The notes beneath the pieces were generated by a model that did no database searches, was not told the origin of the DNA, and saw only the letters and a program-made list of their open reading frames with translations. The position numbers and the translations under genes were made by a program. A stretch of 64,000 bases of DNA, from the NCBI RefSeq assembly GCF_009741925.1, contig NZ_WPCC01000003.1:62001-126000 (forward strand), in the 5' to 3' direction. The DNA is from Natronomonas sp. CBA1123. GTDB lineage: Archaea; Halobacteriota; Halobacteria; Halobacteriales; Haloarculaceae. Position 1 is the first letter of the stretch. Every line of letters begins with the position of its first letter. Shown one piece after another: positions 43,015 through 52,143 of this stretch.

Positions 43015-44145
43015 ATGCTTGACCTAAACGACGAGCAACGGATGATAGTATCGTCATTGCGAAATATTGTTCAGGAGGAGTTCGAGAAGACCGCATCTGA
43101 CTGGAACGGTGAAATGCCATGGGAGAACCTGCAAATTCTCGCAGACCACGGGTTTTATGGTATCAACTTTGACGAAGAATACGGTGGCGCGGGGATGACG
43201 GAGTTTGAGGCCATACTCGCGACGGAAATAATCGGGCGTGAGTGCCCGTTGACCGCTTGGCACTATGGTGACCAGCATCTCATTTCTCCGCGTGCTATTC
43301 AAGAGTTCGGTAGCGAAGCTGTCAAAGAACGATATCTCCCATCGATTATGGAGGCCGAAGACCGAATCGCTGTCGGGATGTCTGAGCCAGAAGCGGGGTC
43401 CGATTTGAAGGCAATGACAACGGCGGTTGAGGAACGAGATGGTGAATTGGTGCTGAACGGCGAAAAAATTTGGATGAGTTCGGCACCAGAGTGTGTCGCT
43501 ACTATCATATGGGCGATGTTCCCTGAAGGGATGGGGACCCTTATTTTGAATCTTGACGCAGACGGTGTTGAGTTCGTTAGCGACTTCACAAACATGGCAG
43601 GAGAAGTTCAATCCCAGATTCGCATGAACGATGTCATCATCCCGGAAGAGAACGTTTTGACCCGGGGTGAGGGATTCAAACTCCAGATGAAAGCGTTGAA
43701 TTGGGAGCGTCTTGCGGGAACCACTATCGCGAACGCAACCGCGTTGTGTGCGCTCGATAAAGCGCTTGACTACTCTCAGGACCGAAAACAATTCGGTCAA
43801 CCTATTGGAGATTTCCAGGGTATCGAATTCAAACTCGCCGATATGGTCACCGAGTTGCAGGCCTCCCGCCAGCTCTTGTTCCAGACGGGGAAGAACGCTG
43901 TTGACCAAGGGCGAGTTCCCGACCCAATGGAGACACTGATGGCGAGCTTGTACGCAGCACAGACTGCGGGAACTGTCGTTGACGAGGCGCTACAGATTCA
44001 CGGTGCCAATGGTTACATGCAAGGCCATGATCTCGAGTACCTCTATCGATTCGCAAGAGGGTTCCGCATCGGTGGGGGTACCGATGAAATTCTCAAAAAT
44101 GAAATCGCGAAATTCTTGAAAGAGGAAGGTGCTCCCCGACTTTGA
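43015..44145 (+). CDS. Acyl-CoA dehydrogenase (cluster 1, second)
   Basis: This 376-residue enzyme has the three-domain acyl-CoA dehydrogenase plan: LNDEQRMIVSSLRNIV; GINFDEEYGGAGMTEFEA; VGMSEPEAGSDLKAM; LNGEKIWMSS; FGQPIGDFQGIEFKLADM; QIHGANGYMQGHDLEYLYR. The usual C-terminal Glu of IYEGT is replaced (RIGGGTDEI). The probable catalytic base is Glu in ALNWERLAG, as in isovaleryl-type enzymes. It is clearly paralogous to the gene at 50851-51990 of cluster 2 (shared FGSEAVKERYLP and TNMAG). It lies 245 nt after the mutase and would act on its product or substrate. Confidence 0.85.
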   Translation: MLDLNDEQRMIVSSLRNIVQEEFEKTASDWNGEMPWENLQILADHGFYGINFDEEYGGAGMTEFEAILATEIIGRECPLTAWHYGDQHLISPRAIQEFGSEAVKERYLPSIMEAEDRIAVGMSEPEAGSDLKAMTTAVEERDGELVLNGEKIWMSSAPECVATIIWAMFPEGMGTLILNLDADGVEFVSDFTNMAGEVQSQIRMNDVIIPEENVLTRGEGFKLQMKALNWERLAGTTIANATALCALDKALDYSQDRKQFGQPIGDFQGIEFKLADMVTELQASRQLLFQTGKNAVDQGRVPDPMETLMASLYAAQTAGTVVDEALQIHGANGYMQGHDLEYLYRFARGFRIGGGTDEILKNEIAKFLKEEGAPRL

Positions 44146-44332
44146 TTCTGGTACTGACCATCTAGCGTTTGGATAGACTACGCCAGTGTTCTCTTCGTAG
44201 GGCAAAAATATTCTAAATTCTATACGTCTGCCTAAGACGTCGTTAGAACCTGTCTCTACACCGTTCGCCTTCAGCGCTTCCATCCGGATTTAGTTCCCTC
44301 GAGACACAACTGTCGACTGGAGTCTTGACCTT

Positions 44333-45100
44333 TCAGTTCAATGATGCTCCAACGCCGCTGTCGCAGTTGCCGTCCAGTGCGTGACTGGCCGGTCCGGTCG
44401 CCTCGCCACGACATTGTTCGATGCGATATCGTGTTTTGGCGAGGGCATGCAACGCTGGAAATTGGGTCTTGAGGTCGCTGTAGAGGTAGGCATTGAGAGC
44501 GTGTGCCCCGACGTTCGCGTGCTCGTCAATGGTTTGCCGCTCGGCGATGTGGTGTTGTCGCTGTTCGGAACGTTGGTCACATCGCTCGACAGCCTCTTCG
44601 TAGGTCTCCCAGATGTCCACGAACCTCTCGAACTGGAGGCATCCCAACGTACAGGCCGGCAGTTCCTGAAGCATATCCTCAATATCGATGACTGCCTTCT
44701 GGACCGTTCGCACCGACTCGTGTTCGGTCTCCAGTGCCTGTATAAATCGGGTACGCGATTCGATAGCCTCGGTCGTCGCAACCAGCAAATTCCGCTTGAA
44801 CTGCTGTGTCACCGGTTCGTCCTCCTGGAGCGCATCGGCCAGCGACGGCGTGAATTCGGCTTCAAGGCTTTCAGAAACCAGTTCATCGTAGGTCGCCTCG
44901 AAGTCTGGCGTCGACATAACCGTCTTTTTGTATGCTTCGAGGAGACATCCGGTCCTTGTTCCACCGTTGCCGGTGGCTGTCTGGGCCTGGCTGACCGACT
45001 CGCGGAACGTTTCGAATGCCCTACGCTCTTGCTGTAGGCTCTGCTTTTCCTCCGTGACACGCTTTGCTGCCCGATCGAGTATCTCACATTCGGTGGTCAT
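44333..45100 (-). CDS. DUF7260 family coiled-coil protein (copy 1)
   Basis: The 255-residue protein is almost entirely helical and charged (ILDRAAKRVTEEKQSLQQER; AFETFRESV; AYKKTVMSTPDFEATYDE; Cys-containing LPACTLGCLQFERF). I recognise it as the haloarchaeal DUF7260 family of unknown function. A paralogue lies at 48141-48878 on the other side of a recombinase gene. Both share the order AFETF, then KKTVMS/QQTVMS, then a long helix. The role is unknown. Confidence 0.65.
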   Translation of the reverse strand: MTTECEILDRAAKRVTEEKQSLQQERRAFETFRESVSQAQTATGNGGTRTGCLLEAYKKTVMSTPDFEATYDELVSESLEAEFTPSLADALQEDEPVTQQFKRNLLVATTEAIESRTRFIQALETEHESVRTVQKAVIDIEDMLQELPACTLGCLQFERFVDIWETYEEAVERCDQRSEQRQHHIAERQTIDEHANVGAHALNAYLYSDLKTQFPALHALAKTRYRIEQCRGEATGPASHALDGNCDSGVGASLN

Positions 45101-45734
45101 GGTGTTACTGTAGGCTACCGCTGGGTCTGCAACCTGTCGCGAACCTATGTGACAGATATTAACACGATAGGACTTAACACTATTTCATCACTTATTTTAA
45201 ATATAGTTCTGGTCGGGACTGATTCGTCACCCTGATCATTCACGTGCAACTGTCTGTGGTCATATTTTGGAGCACGTAGTCAAAATACCTTGTTCAAAGG
45301 TGCTTAATTCCTATTCTCACAACGTAAAACGCATATGTAGCCAAGTGAATTTGGTTATGTGTCAGTTATAAATTTAATTTTGAAACGGCGGCTGGGATTC
45401 TGCAAATGCATTAGTTCCTATCACTTCGAAAGAAACAGCTTTTATCTTTATGTAAATTTTTTACTATGATGGAAATCAAATTTTCGTGCGACTGCGGGCA
45501 CGACACTCCGGATTTCACACGATGTTAGGTGACAAAAACGTAAAATTAGAGTGCTCGAACTTCGGGATCGTGTGGGCGCCCCCATCGACGAATATCCGAG
45601 GTGACGACAATGAAGCACAGGGTAACTAATCACTGAAGCCAACGGGAAGCGCAGACACAACTTCGATTCAAGGAAACAGATATGGTACAAACTGATCTTC
45701 TACCTCGTGCAAAACAATATGCACCGAATGAAAG
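45101..45734. other. 634-bp AT-rich intergenic region
   Basis: It contains one broken micro-gene (45466-45629) and otherwise AT-rich sequence without a supported gene. Confidence 0.45.
45466..45629 (+). pseudogene. Broken zinc-finger micro-protein
   Basis: After a TATA-like TTTATCTTTATG about 17-27 nt upstream, ATG ATG opens MMEIKFSCDCGHDTPDF with a CxC pair. The frame soon hits a TAG. Shifting one base after Phe17 restores HTMLGDKNVKLECSNFGIVW and a normal stop at 45627-45629. The second knuckle reads CSNF, where a Cys would be expected in place of the Phe. It looks like a roughly 53-residue zinc-ribbon protein that has lost its frame and one ligand. Confidence 0.4.
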
Positions 45735-46748
45735 CTATTCATCAGGAAGGTACCGTCGCCTTTGCTGAACCTTCTCTTGTTCTGTGCGCTGGTCGTAATG
45801 CCGTTCCAACACGCCCAGTCCAACGTCCATCCGGTCGCTGACTACTTTCTCTGGTGTATTCGACTGCAAGTGGTGGGTGATTGCACCGCGCCGAACCGGG
45901 TGCGGACTCAGCGCTGACGGGCAGGAGTGTGCCTTTTCGGTTCGATATGCATCACAGTCGTCGATTTCCCGGCTGTGAGGACACTCTTTTGCGTAGATAC
46001 ACGGCCGAGTATACTGATACGCGATCGTCCTACCGCGGTTCCTGCTTAGTCGACTTCTGGACGTAGCAAACAGCGGATTCCGACCGCAGTCATCCACGAT
46101 ACCGGGATGATTGTGCTCAAGCCAATCATCGAGTATCCGGCAGACGCTATCGCTCAGTGCGACCAGTCGCTCACTCTTTGAGGCGTTCTTGAGTGCCGTT
46201 CCCTGCTCGGGGCGATGGACCATCGCGAGGTACTGTTCGTCTGGATCGTAATCCTCGATGTCAACGCCAACTGCGGCTCCGATCCGCAGCCCAGTGTGCC
46301 AGAGTACTGCGAGTAGCGCATGCTCCAACTGGGCGTATCTGTACTGGTCGAGGAATTCGAATATGTCGCGGGCTCTATCGGCTTCCAACAACTCTTCACG
46401 AGCATCGGCTTCGGTGGTCGTCGGGAGGATGATTTTCTCATCGAGGCCACCTTTGACCGCATCGATACTGGCACAGAATCTGAGGAACACGCGCATCGTC
46501 GCCATCTGGCCTTTCATTGTCGCTGTAGCCAGATTATCGTCGGTTCGGCGTTTGACCCGGAAGCGATGAATATCACGCCCGGATAGCTCGTTGATGTTGT
46601 CGATGTCTTCGGTATCACACCACGCAACGAACTGCTTCAGTCGATACCCATGCGCCTGGATGGTCGCATCCGCGAGTTCGTGGCGTCGTTCGTCGAGATA
46701 CATTTGCCGAGCTTCTGCCGGTGATAGTGGTTCCAGTTCGTCTGTCAT
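45735..46748 (-). CDS. Tyrosine recombinase with Cys-rich insertion (44-49 kb patch)
   Basis: The 337-residue protein is the same type as the recombinase at 14237-15364. It has a core-binding domain (EARQMYLDERRHELADATIQ), Arg in HTGLRIGAAVG, the Cys-rich insertion (PCIYAKECPHSREIDDCDAY), the box PHPVRRGAITHHL and Tyr in ERHYDQRTEQE. The third-position His is again replaced (SDRMDVG). It appears intact. It has no accessory gene, and no attachment site was identified. It marks a separate accessory insertion between the two catabolic clusters. Confidence 0.82.
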   Translation of the reverse strand: MTDELEPLSPAEARQMYLDERRHELADATIQAHGYRLKQFVAWCDTEDIDNINELSGRDIHRFRVKRRTDDNLATATMKGQMATMRVFLRFCASIDAVKGGLDEKIILPTTTEADAREELLEADRARDIFEFLDQYRYAQLEHALLAVLWHTGLRIGAAVGVDIEDYDPDEQYLAMVHRPEQGTALKNASKSERLVALSDSVCRILDDWLEHNHPGIVDDCGRNPLFATSRSRLSRNRGRTIAYQYTRPCIYAKECPHSREIDDCDAYRTEKAHSCPSALSPHPVRRGAITHHLQSNTPEKVVSDRMDVGLGVLERHYDQRTEQEKVQQRRRYLPDE

Positions 46749-46846
46749 TGGTCTGAGTGCGAAGCTACCGACAACAACGACGATTCTGACCCGGCACGTT
46801 GTGGACTGTTAGGCCGATATTCGGCTGGCTGAGCGTCCCGAACGTT

Positions 46847-46875
46847 CTGGATGGCCCCCGGCAGGGCCCATCCAG
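46847..46875. repeat. Hairpin followed by a T tract
   Basis: CTGGATGG (46847-46854) and CCATCCAG (46868-46875) form an 8-bp stem around a GC-rich 13-nt loop, followed by ATTTT. It looks like a terminator, but no rightward gene precedes it. It lies 100 nt upstream of the recombinase start, so an attachment-site role is also possible. Confidence 0.45.
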
Positions 46876-47650
46876 ATTTTGCACGATTCGTAGCCAACGG
46901 ATTCGTGCGTATTAGCGTCTCTAAGATGGCTTTTCCCCTTTCTATTCCATACTCGTGATATGGTCTCGTTTGGAGTTCAACCAACGGTTAGATGCGGGTC
47001 GCCGCTGTCATGCGTTCGCGAATAGTCGAAAAGGGGAGTACACCGATCCGTGGTTGCGTCTTGAGGGATTCGTCGATTGGAGTCGTGAATCCTATGATGG
47101 CGAGAGGGGACTCTCACGTGGGACCCTGTCGAAGGAACGAGTACCTGTGGTGTGTGACGACGCTCGGTGAATCGACCGACCGCTCTGGCAATCTGCCATT
47201 ACCGCCGACGCCGTAAAGCGGCGCCACCTGCCGACTCCGTAGCCCGGCGACTCCTGTCATAGACTCCGCCCTGCTCGGGCGGATAACGCGACACTGTATC
47301 ACGTGACCACGCCGTTTTGGGCTGACGTTCGTACAAAATAACCCTGGTGTGGTTCTACTGTTGGTAGTCTCGGCCGTACACCTCGTCGCAGTTGGTTCGT
47401 CGACTCCGGTAGCCAGTTGCCAGTCTACAATATTCTTAGAATGTATATCTCATGTGTAAACTAGCGTCTATCGCTTATGTAGCTAAGCGTTAAACGTTGT
47501 GGAAGCTACTCCAGAGCCGGTTTCGTAATTTTGTGCTCCCGTTGCGTTTAGTATCTGGTAGCGTTTGCATACGCTCCAACCGGTGTGCGTTCTCACTCCG
47601 AGAACAGTTGGAGGAAATAAGCCCTCGAAGATCGAGCACTTTCCACCAAA

Positions 47651-47674
47651 TATAACAAAATTAAGCTTGTTATA
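47651..47674. repeat. Perfect 8-bp inverted repeat
   Basis: TATAACAA (47651-47658) and TTGTTATA (47667-47674) flank an 8-nt spacer in non-coding DNA. The arms resemble the GATAACA/TGTTATC repeat at 18145-18168. It is a candidate protein-binding site. Confidence 0.4.
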
Positions 47675-48108
47675 GAAGGTGGGCAGAGTAATGATTACGA
47701 ATTCCTTCCGCTTGATACCGGCTCGAGTTGCGCTGGGCTTGACATACTGACAATTAGCCCAATCAGCTAGGTGGTTTAGACTTTCCCTCGATGATTCCGG
47801 TCGCTGGAGTCTGCCCCTTGGTTCGATTCACTCGACTCGAGACGGTGTGATGTTCTGGGGCGGAACCCCGTTCAACTATTTATATCAAGCTCGTTTACCT
47901 GGGGATTCAATCGAGCCATCTCAGCCAGTTCCGTCTTATCGAACAGGCCGCTACACGATGGAACGATAGGAAACGACGATCAACGGACTCGAAATTTGTC
48001 CATCTAGACGGACCGGACGGCAGTTCCGAAGTTCGTATTCGACTCGACTCGCGTTCGAGTTCGGTTGAAACGAATAAAGGACGTGACAGTAGTATGGGTA
48101 AATAAATA

Positions 48109-48114
48109 TTTATA
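48109..48114 (+). promoter_or_regulatory. TATA box for DUF7260 copy 2
   Basis: TTTATA lies 26 nt before the ATG at 48141, favouring that ATG over an upstream in-frame TTG at 48120. Confidence 0.55.
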
Positions 48115-48140
48115 TGTGATTGTGTACAACTACCACACCG

Positions 48141-48878
48141 ATGGCGTCGACCGCTGAGTACGACTCGTCCACCCAGTACTTCGAGTCGCTTCGAGGTTAC
48201 GTCCTCTCGCCGTTCCCTACCGCACTCCGAATCATCTCGCATGAGCGAGAGCAGGTCAAAGCCGAACTGCGAGCCTTCGAAACGTTCCTTGACCGAGTCG
48301 AGGAGATCGAATGTGAGCCGCCACAGTGGAGACACGCTGACGGAATCGACGGTGCGAAAAGCCGGAAACTCCCAAAGGTACGTGATGCCTACCAGCAGAC
48401 GGTCATGAGCGTGGGTCACTACGACGACGTCTACAACAACACGCTGCTTGCGGACGTTGAGGCGGAGTTTGGCTCAGAACTCGCCGCCGTAGTCCATCCG
48501 ACCACGGAGACATCGTTCACCGAACGGACACGAGGACTCGTCGTCACCGCTGCGAAAAACAGTATCCAACAACGGACCGCGATGCTTGAGCGACTCGACG
48601 CGGAGGAGCAGTCACTGGAGACGGCACAAGAACAGATTCGGGACTTCGTTGAAGAACTGGACGGCGCTCATATCCCCTACTGGTACGCCAAGACGTTCCT
48701 CACACGTATCGACGAAGTCGCATGCAACCGGCAGGCAATGATTAGACGCACTCGAACGTCCGGTTTCACCAACGGCCACCAGCTCTGCGAATACCTCTAT
48801 GGCGACGAACAGTGGACGTACCCGGTACTTACTGGTCTCGGGCGCCTCCGTGAAACGATCGTCGTCCCGGAAAAATGA
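48141..48878 (+). CDS. DUF7260 family coiled-coil protein (copy 2)
   Basis: From ATG 48141 the protein has 245 residues, mostly long charged helices (RIISHEREQVKAELRAFETF; KVRDAYQQTVMSVGHYDD; SIQQRTAMLERLDAEEQSLE), ending in a conserved GHQLCEYLYGDEQWTYPVL. It follows the same plan as 44333-45100, whose end reads ALNAYLYSDLKTQFPAL. The family has no assigned function. It is transcribed toward the lipoprotein gene, with 190 nt between. Confidence 0.65.
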   Translation: MASTAEYDSSTQYFESLRGYVLSPFPTALRIISHEREQVKAELRAFETFLDRVEEIECEPPQWRHADGIDGAKSRKLPKVRDAYQQTVMSVGHYDDVYNNTLLADVEAEFGSELAAVVHPTTETSFTERTRGLVVTAAKNSIQQRTAMLERLDAEEQSLETAQEQIRDFVEELDGAHIPYWYAKTFLTRIDEVACNRQAMIRRTRTSGFTNGHQLCEYLYGDEQWTYPVLTGLGRLRETIVVPEK

Positions 48879-49065
48879 ACGTCGGTGTCTTTCCACTCCT
48901 TGGAGAGCGACTCCGAGTCGGACCGCGACTAGCGAACCACTTAGGTGGACAGCGGACGTGTGATACCCAATGAAATCGTCCATGGCTCTGGACTACGATT
49001 CGAACGAATCCACCATCATGCCAGCACGACACTGGCCGAACCGAGACGAGAGAAGGTAACCGCCC

Positions 49066-49899
49066 GTGGCGAGTACATCTGCTGGACGGTACGGAGCGGT
49101 GTGGCTACTTGTCATATGTTTGCTGCTCGCCGGCTGTCAGGGATTGGTTGGAGTAGACGAGCGCTCCTCTGACACACCCACCGTAACCCCCGCCGTCGTG
49201 CCGGACCAAGCAAGTGAAGCCTTCTCGGCAGAGGGCGTCGACGCCGGTCGGCTTGCCGAGCTCCACCGACAAGCTCTGATGCGGACGAACTACACGCTCA
49301 CACTCTCGGAGCGGCTCGTCATCGATGGGGACCCCCGCCGTGTCACGACCCGTCGTCGTCAGGTTGGGGCGGAGGCACGGGCTTACGGAATCACTCGCAC
49401 CGAACGGACGGAAAAGTTCGCGCCGTCGAACTACGCCGGTATCGAGGGCTACTGGTACAACGGGTCAACGGAGTTGATTCGGTACCCCCGGAGCGCCGGA
49501 CAGCGATACGAAGAGGTCGAGAATCCGGGCCAAGGACTACTTACTGACCCGACAGAGCACCGGACCATCGAGGGGATGGTGAGTGCGTTCGATACCAAAG
49601 CCGGGACGCGAGAGCGGCTTCCAAATGGTTCGTATCTAGTCCGCACCGGTGAACTATCCCGAGCGGACCGGATACCGGGGCTTGGCTACTTCGTGGACCC
49701 ACGGAACGCCACGCTCAGCCTGGTCGTCAATCCCCGTGGATTCGTCGAGCGCTACCGAGTATCGTACTCCGCCACTATTGCCGGCACGGACCGGCAGGTC
49801 GAAGTCAGCCGAGAACTGGAAGTAACACGTGTCGGGAGGACGGCTGTACGACCACCGGCGTGGGCCGGAGCGGGTCAGTCGGGTAACGGGACCGACTGA
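49066..49899 (+). CDS. Haloarchaeal lipoprotein (DUF7537-like)
   Basis: The 277-residue protein (GTG start) has a signal peptide with the lipobox LLLAGC (about residues 19-24), a Thr/Pro linker and a beta-rich domain of about 200 residues (YTLTLSERLVIDGDPRRV; YWYNGSTELIRYP; SLVVNPRGFVERYRVSY). The pattern matches DUF7537 lipoproteins of haloarchaea, exported and anchored at the outer face of the membrane. No function is established. It ends 58 nt before the convergent second IclR gene. Confidence 0.65.
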   Translation: MASTSAGRYGAVWLLVICLLLAGCQGLVGVDERSSDTPTVTPAVVPDQASEAFSAEGVDAGRLAELHRQALMRTNYTLTLSERLVIDGDPRRVTTRRRQVGAEARAYGITRTERTEKFAPSNYAGIEGYWYNGSTELIRYPRSAGQRYEEVENPGQGLLTDPTEHRTIEGMVSAFDTKAGTRERLPNGSYLVRTGELSRADRIPGLGYFVDPRNATLSLVVNPRGFVERYRVSYSATIAGTDRQVEVSRELEVTRVGRTAVRPPAWAGAGQSGNGTD

Positions 49900-49956
49900 G
49901 ACCGCATGGTGTAGAGAAAGACGGTGATTCGACCGCCGTTTCATAATAGCGAACGC

Positions 49957-50760
49957 CTATCCGTGCGCGATTTCCAGTTCGATTTCGTTAGTAACGCTCA
50001 ACAAAAGATCGACGTAGTCGTCGGTCATCTTCTCGGCTTCCATTCGGTGTCTCGGCCCAGAAATGGTGCAGGTACAGTGAACACGGCCGTCCGGGGTTGT
50101 AACTGGTGCCGCGACTGCACAGAGCCCCCGCGTGCTCTCGCCGTAATTGTACGCCACTCCACGCTCTCGTATCTCCTCGAGTTCGGTCCGCAGTTCATCG
50201 CGTTCAGTAATCGTCGCGTCAGTGGCTGCCGGCAGCCCGTGCTGGTCGACGATCTCGTCTACGCGCTCTTCGGGTAACTGTGAGAGAATCGCCTTCCCCG
50301 AGGCAGTCTGGTGGAGGTACATCCGTTTTCCCGGCCGGGTCCGTGTCGGGAGGCCGTTGACGCCCGTTTCACGATAGAGAACGATTGCCTGGCCCTGCTG
50401 TTCAGTCATGCACTGCGAGATTTCCCCCGTTTCAGCCGCCAAGTCCTGTAGCTTCCCTTTGATGAACGTCGCGTTGTGGAACTGTGCGCGAACGTAGCCT
50501 CCGATGTCCAAGAACCGGAATCCGAGTTCGTACGACCCACTATTTTTCACCACGTATCCGTGCTCACGAAGCGTGGCGAGATGCTTATGAACGGTGCTCT
50601 TCGAGAGCCCGGTGTCGTCGACGATGTCGGTGATTCGAGCCCCGTCACGTCGCTTGAGCGCATCGATGATGGTGAACGCTGTTTCAAGGCTCTTGATTCT
50701 GCTCCCGGAACTGGTGGGTGCCGCCGAGTGCGCGCCGCCCGGGTGGGTGTTGTCCGACAT
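49957..50760 (-). CDS. IclR family transcriptional regulator (cluster 2)
   Basis: The 267-residue protein has an extended N-terminus, then a winged helix (about 22-85: SLETAFTIIDALKRRDGARI; IVDDTGLSKSTVHKHLATLR; YELGFRFLDIGG) and an effector domain (QTASGKAILSQLPEERVDEI; CTISGPRHRME). It is paralogous to the regulator at 18432-19196. It is the last gene of the leftward set CaiB, EamA, acyl-CoA dehydrogenase, IclR, and probably controls it. The effector is unknown; in this family it is usually the pathway substrate or its CoA ester. Confidence 0.85.
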   Translation of the reverse strand: MSDNTHPGGAHSAAPTSSGSRIKSLETAFTIIDALKRRDGARITDIVDDTGLSKSTVHKHLATLREHGYVVKNSGSYELGFRFLDIGGYVRAQFHNATFIKGKLQDLAAETGEISQCMTEQQGQAIVLYRETGVNGLPTRTRPGKRMYLHQTASGKAILSQLPEERVDEIVDQHGLPAATDATITERDELRTELEEIRERGVAYNYGESTRGLCAVAAPVTTPDGRVHCTCTISGPRHRMEAEKMTDDYVDLLLSVTNEIELEIAHG

Positions 50761-50850
50761 GAAGAAGTCGGAAGTACTGGAGTCTCATAAAGACTTCCGT
50801 ATAAGAAACAATTTGAAGATTCTGTTTCTTAATAACGAACTTCCCGTTCG

Positions 50851-51990
50851 TCAGGCGAGCGGCGGGAGGCCGTCCTCTCTGAGCACGGCGGCAATCTGGT
50901 TCTTTTGGACCTCGTCGGTGCCTGCGGCGATGCGACGACCGCGTTGCAGCCGGTAAAGATACTCCAGGGGATGTCCTTGCTGGTAGCCGTTGGCGCCGTG
51001 GACCTGGAGTGCCTCGCTAACGACGGACTCGACCATCTCCGCCGAGTAGAGTTTGGCGATGCTGGTTTCCATGCGCGCCGGAATGCGACCGCGTTCGATG
51101 GCCGTCGTCGCCGCACGGTAGGTGAGTGCGCGCGATGCCTCCAGTTGCTTCATCATATCCGCGAACTTCCACTGCATGCCCTGGAACTCGGCAATCGGTT
51201 GGTCGAACTGTTCACGGTCCTCAGCGTACTCCAGCGCCTTCGAGAGCGCACACCGTCCCATCGCGTTCGCGACCGTTGCGCTCCCGAGCCGTTCCCAATT
51301 AAGCGCCTTCAGCTGGTTCTTGAACCCATCCGGGCCGCGGGTGAGGACGTACTCTTCGGGAACGGGCACGTCCTCCATGTAGAACTGCGTCTGGGTGTAC
51401 CCGGCCATATTGGTGAAATGCTGAGCAATCTCGATGCCAGGGTCATCCAGTGGAACCAACACCGTTCCGAGTCCCTCCGGGAATTTCGTCCAGACGACGG
51501 CCGCATCGGCGTCCTCTACGCTACTGACCCAGATTTTTTCGCCGTTCAAAACCATGTCGCCGCCGTCGGTCTCGGTCACCTCGGTGTCCATCGAAGCCAC
51601 GTCCGAGCCCGCTTCCGGTTCGGAGATGGCGATGGCGATACACGTCTCACCGGCGGTAACCTGTGGTAGGTAGCGCTCCTTGACCGCTTCGGAGCCGAAC
51701 ATTTCGATGGCGCGGGGAGCGACCATCTGCTGCTCGTAGAGATACTGTGCCGTGTCCGGGCAGACTTCACCGACGGCCTCGATGGTGAGCATAGCAGCGA
51801 GTTCGTCCATTCCGCCGCCGCCGTATTCCTCGGCGATGTTGATGCCCAAGAAGCCGCGGTCAGCGAGCAATTCAATATTGTCCCACGGAGTTTCCCCTTG
51901 CCAACTGAAGGCGTCGTCCGCGAATTCCGACTTTGCGAGGTCCTGCAACGTCTCCAGTACCATCCGTTGCTCGTCGGTTAGCGAGAGCAT
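50851..51990 (-). CDS. Acyl-CoA dehydrogenase (cluster 2)
   Basis: The 379-residue flavoenzyme matches the cluster 1 gene at 43015 nearly motif for motif: LTDEQRMVLETLQDL; GINIAEEYGGGGMDE; FGSEAVKERYLPQV; ISEPEAGSDVAS; LNGEKIWVSS; ALNWERLGSATVANA; QVHGANGYQQGHPLEYLYR; AAGTDEVQKN. As there, the probable base is the Glu of NWERL. The shared sequence outside the usual family motifs points to duplication of a pathway module. The frame is intact. Confidence 0.88.
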   Translation of the reverse strand: MLSLTDEQRMVLETLQDLAKSEFADDAFSWQGETPWDNIELLADRGFLGINIAEEYGGGGMDELAAMLTIEAVGEVCPDTAQYLYEQQMVAPRAIEMFGSEAVKERYLPQVTAGETCIAIAISEPEAGSDVASMDTEVTETDGGDMVLNGEKIWVSSVEDADAAVVWTKFPEGLGTVLVPLDDPGIEIAQHFTNMAGYTQTQFYMEDVPVPEEYVLTRGPDGFKNQLKALNWERLGSATVANAMGRCALSKALEYAEDREQFDQPIAEFQGMQWKFADMMKQLEASRALTYRAATTAIERGRIPARMETSIAKLYSAEMVESVVSEALQVHGANGYQQGHPLEYLYRLQRGRRIAAGTDEVQKNQIAAVLREDGLPPLA

Positions 51991-52143
51991 GTCTCAACTA
52001 TCGGACCGTCGTGGATTAAATTCCCCGGCGCCAACACGCCGACGACTACAGCGCGTGTTTTGGAGGGTGAATACTAGAAGCGTCTGATATTTCCCCTCCA
52101 CGCGGAGCGGACCGAGCGTCTCGGGGCTTGGCCCAGAGGTGGT

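Larger units (their letters stand above)
46749..48140. other. 1.4-kb non-coding stretch upstream of two divergent genes
   Basis: No frame here has protein-like composition with a credible start. It contains two inverted repeats (listed) and the promoter of the DUF7260 gene. The length and mixed composition suggest decayed mobile DNA. Confidence 0.45.

Noticed and set aside
46955-47170. 71-codon plus-strand frame in the 46.7-48.1 kb gap
   Set aside because: No promoter, no ribosome-binding site and unremarkable composition; probably chance.
47800-47850. tRNA-like GGTTCGATTC near the 47.8 kb region
   Set aside because: The surrounding bases do not form acceptor, D or anticodon stems.
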